A DNA stretch of 64,000 nucleotides from CAWHHZ01 sp963829355 (GTDB lineage: Bacteria; Acidobacteriota; Thermoanaerobaculia; Gp7-AA8; JAHWKK01), in contig CAWHHZ010000022.1 of NCBI GenBank assembly GCA_963829355.1, positions 1 through 64,000 of the forward strand, in the 5' to 3' direction. This document shows, piece by piece, positions 60,299 to 64,000 of this stretch. The position numbers and the translations under genes are program-made. The notes beneath the pieces are model-generated. The model was not told the origin of the DNA. It did no database searches and saw only the letters and a program-made list of their open reading frames with translations. Each line of letters starts with the position of its first letter. Within the stretch, counting starts at the first letter, position 1.

Positions 60299-60769
60299 TT
60301 GGCCAGATTCGATGAAATTGAGCTCCGCGGAACGGCGTCGGAGATGCCGGAGCTTCCCGCAACCATTTCGCGGCAGGCTCCGCTCATGCGACGCATGATT
60401 GCCTTTGTCATCGATCTCTCCCTGTTCATCGCTGCTGCAGTCGCCATGAGTCCCATCATCCCCGAAGGGGACAGCGCCAACTCGGCACGTCTGGCCGTGG
60501 TCGGATTCCTCTTCATCGTCTCGCTCTACTACCTCTCCCTCGGATGGATGGTGTGGGGCAAGACGATCGGCGCCGCCATCATGGATATACGGGTCGTCTC
60601 GCAGAACCTGGGAGATGTCGACCTGCGGCGTGCGGCGCGGCGCTGGGCTGGCACCGTCCTGTCGATCCTCACTCTCGGCCTCGGTTTCGTTCCGGCGATG
60701 TTCGGCGAGAAGAAATCGCTCGCCGACAGGATCTCCGGGACCAGAGTGGTCACGAAGACCGATGGCTAG
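60299..60769 (+). CDS. RDD family membrane protein
   Basis: A 156-residue inner-membrane protein with the RDD pattern. The first helix follows APLMRRMIAFVIDLSLFIAAAVAM (Arg-x6-Asp), the second is AVVGFLFIVSLYYLSLGWMVWGKTIGAAIMDIRVV, and the third (TVLSILTLGLGFVPAMFG) precedes KKSLADRISGTRVV. The start appears to be TTG at 60299 with AAGAGG upstream. It lies 15 nt after the TPR gene and is likely co-transcribed. Its TAG stop (60767-60769) lies within the left terminal repeat of a MITE-like element, so the true C-terminus may have been changed. Transport function is unknown. Confidence 0.8.
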   Translation: MARFDEIELRGTASEMPELPATISRQAPLMRRMIAFVIDLSLFIAAAVAMSPIIPEGDSANSARLAVVGFLFIVSLYYLSLGWMVWGKTIGAAIMDIRVVSQNLGDVDLRRAARRWAGTVLSILTLGLGFVPAMFGEKKSLADRISGTRVVTKTDG

Positions 60770-60949
60770 CCCGCATTTCTCACCAGGTGTCGTAGCGAGT
60801 CGGTGGAGAGTGGTGTGGATGCAAGGCGCGCGAAGATCCGGCCCCGCAGACATAGTCGACACTATGTCGAGGAGCCGGGTCGAGCGGAACGCAGCAGACG
60901 CGCCGCTATCCGCCGACGCAGTAGAAAGCTGGTGAGAAATGCGGGCTAG
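60766..60949. mobile_element. 184-bp MITE-like element with 21-bp perfect inverted ends
   Basis: The left end CTAGCCCGCATTTCTCACCA(G) at 60766-60786 and right end (C)TGGTGAGAAATGCGGGCTAG at 60929-60949 are perfect inverted repeats. A palindrome ACATAGTCGACACTATGT lies in the middle. There is no ORF. Because CTAG is itself palindromic, it could be either the outer bases of the element or a 4-bp target duplication. The element supplies or overlaps the RDD stop codon and ends 7 nt before the sco gene stop. Confidence 0.75.
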
Positions 60950-60955
60950 TGCAAA

Positions 60956-61519
60956 TCAGTCTTTCAGCAGACGCCGCGCATCCCGCTCGAGAGAGTCCAT
61001 CATCTCTGGGCTCAACGAGTCGTAGTAGCCGCGGATCGAGCCATCCCGGTCGACGAGAATGAACTTGGTGCTGTGAACCACTGGCCCACTCTCGACGCTC
61101 TCCTCGGGAGGCTCGGCCGCCAGATGAAAGCCATCGACGGACAGCTCCTGCACTTCTTCCCTGGTTCCCGTGAGGAAGATCCAGCGACGGTCGCTCGTGA
61201 CTTTATCGCGATACTCCCGGAGCACCGCGGGACGGTCCCATTCCGGATCGACGCTGATCGAGACGAACCGAACATCCTGTGATCGAAGATGAGAGGCAAC
61301 TCCACCCATTCGAGCGGTCATCATCGGACATGTGGCCGCGCACCTCGTGAAGATGAAGTCGTAGATCAGGACATTTCCGCGGAGATCCGAGCTCGACATG
61401 TCTCCGCCCTGCGCTGATTGCAGATTCCAGTCGGGAACAGGGCCGAGATCAGGAAGCGGCTCCGGTGAGGTGCAAGAGAGAAGGATCAGAGTGAACGAAA
61501 CAAATATCGCGGATCGCAT
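60956..61519 (-). CDS. SCO1/SenC-family copper-binding lipoprotein
   Basis: A 187-residue thioredoxin-fold protein that helps insert copper into the CuA site of cytochrome c oxidase. A lipoprotein signal (SFTLILLSC) gives a lipidated Cys near residue 14. The copper ligands are the CAATC pair (in FTRCAATCPMM) and the distal histidine in VVHSTKFIL. The ATG at 61519 has a GGGAG upstream and begins the signal peptide; the longer frame to 61564 is not signal-like. It is downstream of ctaA-ctaB in the same direction, making a cytochrome oxidase assembly operon. Confidence 0.93.
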   Translation of the reverse strand: MRSAIFVSFTLILLSCTSPEPLPDLGPVPDWNLQSAQGGDMSSSDLRGNVLIYDFIFTRCAATCPMMTARMGGVASHLRSQDVRFVSISVDPEWDRPAVLREYRDKVTSDRRWIFLTGTREEVQELSVDGFHLAAEPPEESVESGPVVHSTKFILVDRDGSIRGYYDSLSPEMMDSLERDARRLLKD

Positions 61520-61538
61520 ACGTCTCCCGAGGGAGCGA

Positions 61539-62437
61539 TCAGAAGAGCGCTCCGGCCACCGCAATCGTCATGACCGCGGCGAGATAGAGGTTCGAGATCA
61601 TGAAGAGGGAGCGGGCCGTCACCTTGTCGCGCGTCTTGTAGAAGCGCCACGCGGCGTACACAAAACCGAGGGCGAGTCCGAATGCGCCGATCATGACGAA
61701 GAAGCCGCCCACGCCCGTCGCCGGCAACATCAGGCTCAGTGGAAGCAACGCCATCGCGAACCAGAATGCCTGTCGACCGGAACGGATACCAGTCTCGTCG
61801 ATGACACCGAGCATCTTGAATCCCGCTCTCCGGTAATCGTCACTGTACAGAAAGCCGATCGCCAGAAAATGAGGCATCTGCCACAGAAAAAGAATCCCGA
61901 ACATCGCCCAGGCGCCGTTCGACAAGGCCCCTGTGGCAGCAGCCCATCCGATCATCGGAGGGATCGCTCCCGGGAATGATCCGATGAGAGTCGAAAGCGA
62001 TGTCACCCGCTTCAAAGGGGTGTACAGGCCGAGATACGTAAGCCAGGTGATCCCCGCGAGCACGCTCGACAGAACGTTCACTTCCGTTGCCAGCCAGGCG
62101 AGTCCGATGACCGTGACCGAGAGCGTGAACGCCGTCGCGACGACAGTGCTCATGCGATGATCCGGCAGGGGCCGGCGGCTCGTTCGCTTCATCAGTGCGT
62201 CGTAGTCGCGCTCCATGACCTGATTCGCCGAGTTCGCACCCATCGCCACGAAAGCCGTGCCCGCCATGGTGTGGAGGAGGAGAGAAAGATCGATCGCTCC
62301 CTCTCGCACCTACGGCGATATCCGGCGGCGGTCGTGATCAGGATCATGAATACGATCCGCATCTTCGAGAGCTCCATGAAGTCCCGCATGAGAGCTCCGA
62401 AGCCTCGGTCAACTGTAGTTACGGCCATCTCGCTCAT
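61539..62437 (-). CDS. ctaB: Heme O synthase (protoheme IX farnesyltransferase), frameshifted
   Basis: A UbiA-family membrane enzyme that farnesylates heme b to heme o. The N-terminal part (62437 to about 62320, MSEMAVTTVDRGFGALMRDFMELSKMRIVFMILITTAAGY) is in one frame and the rest (about 62312 to 61539) in another. The rest starts VREGAIDLSLLLHTMAGTAFVAMGANSANQVMERDYDALMKRTSRRPLP, which contains the N-x-x-x-D-x-x-x-D active-site motif. Adding one base near 62314 (within CGCCGTAGGTGCG) joins them into about 299 residues, the normal length. It overlaps ctaA by 4 nt. An assembly indel is the simplest explanation; the enzyme would otherwise be lost. Confidence 0.85.
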
Positions 62438-63387
62438 GCCGTTACACGGCTCCCCTCTTCAGTCAATTCGATGGTCGGATCAGCCGCAACAGGGCGGTGC
62501 GAAACCAGCGCCAGCAGGAGCGACACGGCCAGTATGGAAGCACCGGTGGCGACATGCAGACTCGTGATGACCGGATTCTTCCCCGACCACACCGTGAAGG
62601 CGCCGAGAGTCACCTGGACCGCCACCAGCAGCATCAAGCCCGACGCAAATCTCTTCGCGGCCGCGCTGCCATTCCGAAACGCAAAAACTGCCGCGGCGAT
62701 CACCGCCGCGGTGACGAGAACGGCGCCGACCCTGTGCATGTAGTTGACGACGATCTCCGTCGACGCGAAAATCGGGACCAGCCGCCCCTGTGACAGGGGG
62801 AAGTCCGGAATGGCCAGTCCGGCACCGAGGTGGCGCATGAGCGCGCCGACCAGTATCTGCGCGTAGACCATCCCGACCAGAACCTTTGTTGCGGTGGAAA
62901 GAGAGTGGCTCGAGACGTACGGAGCAGCGGTCTTGCGGCGATGCCACGCGACCGACGTAAAGAATGCGATCGAGACATTCACGCAGAAGAAGAGCTCGGC
63001 CAGTCCCGCATGAGATACCGAGATCGCCGTAGGCAGCAGAAAGAGTACCGTCAGCCCCCCGAGCAAACCTTGAAGGATCACGGCCGTCAGCGCAGTCCAC
63101 CCGAGAACCCGGACGAAACGCTGCGGCTCGCGGAACTGGAGCCAGAATGCCTGCACCAGTGTGAGAAAACCCACGAACGAGGCGATCATCCTGTGCCCGT
63201 GTTCGTAGAAGATCCCTCCCACCATCGGGGGCATCAACTGCCCGTAAGAGAGTGGCCAATCCGGCACTGACAGACCGGAATCAGTGCTCGTGACCATCGC
63301 CCCGGCGAAAATCAGGAACAGGGTCGAGACGGCGGTCAGCCTGGTGTACTGACGGAGCCAGAATGGTGTGGTTGCTTCAACAGCCAT
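62434..63387 (-). CDS. ctaA: Heme A synthase (CtaA/COX15)
   Basis: A 317-residue polytopic membrane enzyme that oxidises heme o to heme a for the aa3-type oxidase. Conserved heme-ligand histidines are in FYEHGHRMIASFVG, SVSHAGLAELFF, NYMHRVGAVLV and TSLHVATGAS. TDSGLSVPDWPLSYGQL and GAGLAIPDFPLSQGRLVP are the paired signature loops of the two halves. The ATG at 63387 begins the protein; the upstream frame to 63471 is not family-like. It is the first gene of the ctaA-ctaB-sco operon and is divergent from the ZIP transporter. Confidence 0.94.
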   Translation of the reverse strand: MAVEATTPFWLRQYTRLTAVSTLFLIFAGAMVTSTDSGLSVPDWPLSYGQLMPPMVGGIFYEHGHRMIASFVGFLTLVQAFWLQFREPQRFVRVLGWTALTAVILQGLLGGLTVLFLLPTAISVSHAGLAELFFCVNVSIAFFTSVAWHRRKTAAPYVSSHSLSTATKVLVGMVYAQILVGALMRHLGAGLAIPDFPLSQGRLVPIFASTEIVVNYMHRVGAVLVTAAVIAAAVFAFRNGSAAAKRFASGLMLLVAVQVTLGAFTVWSGKNPVITSLHVATGASILAVSLLLALVSHRPVAADPTIELTEEGSRVTA

Positions 63388-63557
63388 GGGTATCTTGTCT
63401 CTCGGATGCCGGTCGATCGGACCTCGTGATGCCGAGGAATGAAACGAATGTCGCAGCGGTCGCGTCAACATGGCCGCAGCCGGAGTTTATTGCGCCCGCC
63501 GGAAGAGATCCATCTCCGCTTCAGGACCACACGTCAGTGTGAGTCGACGACTCAACA

Positions 63558-63563
63558 TATAAT
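63558..63563 (+). promoter_or_regulatory. -10 hexamer of the ZIP transporter gene
   Basis: A consensus TATAAT, 9 nt before the ATG at 63573. This leaves almost no 5' UTR, like several other genes in the window. Confidence 0.6.
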
Positions 63564-63572
63564 CTCGCCCGC

Positions 63573-64000
63573 ATGCCCACAGATCCTTACATCCTCAGCA
63601 TCTTCATCATCGTCGCCGGACTGATCGCCGGCGTGTTACCGCTATTCTTCACCTGGTCACATTTCCGCGCTCACCAGTGGATCTCGGTCGGAGCGGGGAT
63701 GATTCTCGGCGCTGCCTTCCTCCACATGATTCCGGAAGCGTTCGAGATGGTGGGAGCTCGCAGCTTTCCGGCGATGCTGCTCGGATTTCTCACGCTCTAT
63801 CTGATCGAGCAACTGGCACTCGACCATCACCCCCACGACGAGAACGACGGAACCTTCTACGAGCTCGGAATCCTGACATTCATCGGAATCCTGCTGCACG
63901 ATCTGATCGATGGCGTGGCGCTGGGCTCCGGTCACCACGTACCGGAAGTGACCCCGGCGATTTTTACAGCGCTGATCCTCCACAAGATTCCCACGACATT
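63573..64000 (+). CDS. ZIP family metal transporter (partial, runs off the window)
   Basis: The first 142 residues of a membrane protein; the rest lies beyond 64000. Helix 1 (ILSIFIIVAGLIAGVLPLFFTW), helix 2 with GMILGAAFLHMIPEAFEM, helix 3 (LLGFLTLYLIEQLAL) and a short His-rich loop (DHHPHDEND) are seen. The fourth helix carries ILLHDLIDGVALGSG, the H-x-x-x-D-G metal-binding motif of ZIP transporters, and the start of the next, FTALILHKIP, carries the second one. It probably imports zinc or another divalent metal. Confidence 0.9.
   Translation, partial: MPTDPYILSIFIIVAGLIAGVLPLFFTWSHFRAHQWISVGAGMILGAAFLHMIPEAFEMVGARSFPAMLLGFLTLYLIEQLALDHHPHDENDGTFYELGILTFIGILLHDLIDGVALGSGHHVPEVTPAIFTALILHKIPTT

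Noticed and set aside
63535..63540. A -35 element for the ZIP gene
   Set aside because: At the right spacing the sequence is CAGTGT, with poor agreement to TTGACA. Only the -10 is reported.

Overview
The window is about 60% G+C and densely coded on both strands. It looks like a piece of a chromosome from a Gram-negative, aerobic bacterium. KdsA and KdsB make and activate the KDO sugar of lipopolysaccharide. CtaA, CtaB and a SCO protein serve a heme a-type cytochrome oxidase. The mix of large secreted subtilases, a MoxR/Bat operon and many short 'GTCATCCTGAG' intergenic palindromes suggests Acidobacteriota or a neighbouring phylum; that assignment is an inference from gene content. Genes often start 5-9 nt after a TANNNT-type -10 hexamer, so leaderless mRNAs seem common.

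Layout. 1-14 kb: small zinc-ribbon protein, uridine kinase, a split secreted subtilase pair in a lower-GC patch, an AraC-type regulator head to head with rpsU, mutS2, a diaminopentanoate-dehydrogenase-like enzyme, an exopolysaccharide pair (GT4 plus polyprenyl-phosphate sugar transferase), an MFS transporter and small proteins. 14.2-32.7 kb: one minus-strand superoperon, aroDE-hisZ-hisG-hisD-hisC-hisB-hisH-hisAF-hisS-hisIE-trpE-trpG-trpD-trpC-trpF-trpB-trpA-aroQ-aroF. Most of its genes overlap by 4 nt. It contains a fused AroD-AroE and an unusual fused HisA-HisF. At its head, not in the gene calls supplied by ORF length, I find a 19-residue leader peptide with 6 His, 2 Trp and 1 Tyr codons, a TTGACA/TATCCT promoter, and a terminator hairpin with a competing antiterminator pairing. 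This is a candidate dual His/Trp attenuator and is the main discovery of the window.

32.8-38 kb: BON-domain protein, aldo/keto reductase, cyclophilin, recO, then a small integron-like island: a hicB antitoxin with a broken hicA, and two identical 96-bp attC-like sites around a two-gene cassette. 38-42 kb: kdsB, pyrG (with a 1-nt frameshift) and kdsA. 42-48 kb: a 271-bp terminal-inverted-repeat element and a giant secreted subtilase. 48-55 kb: moxR-DUF58-Bat operon. 55-64 kb: rsmA, a secreted matrixin-like protease, ridA, a TPR membrane protein with an RDD partner, a 184-bp MITE-like element, the sco-ctaB-ctaA cluster (ctaB frameshifted) and the start of a ZIP metal transporter.

Three conserved genes (pyrG, ctaB and the gene upstream of batA) carry apparent single-base frameshifts. 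This points to indel errors in the assembly rather than to gene decay. No rRNA, tRNA or CRISPR array was seen.
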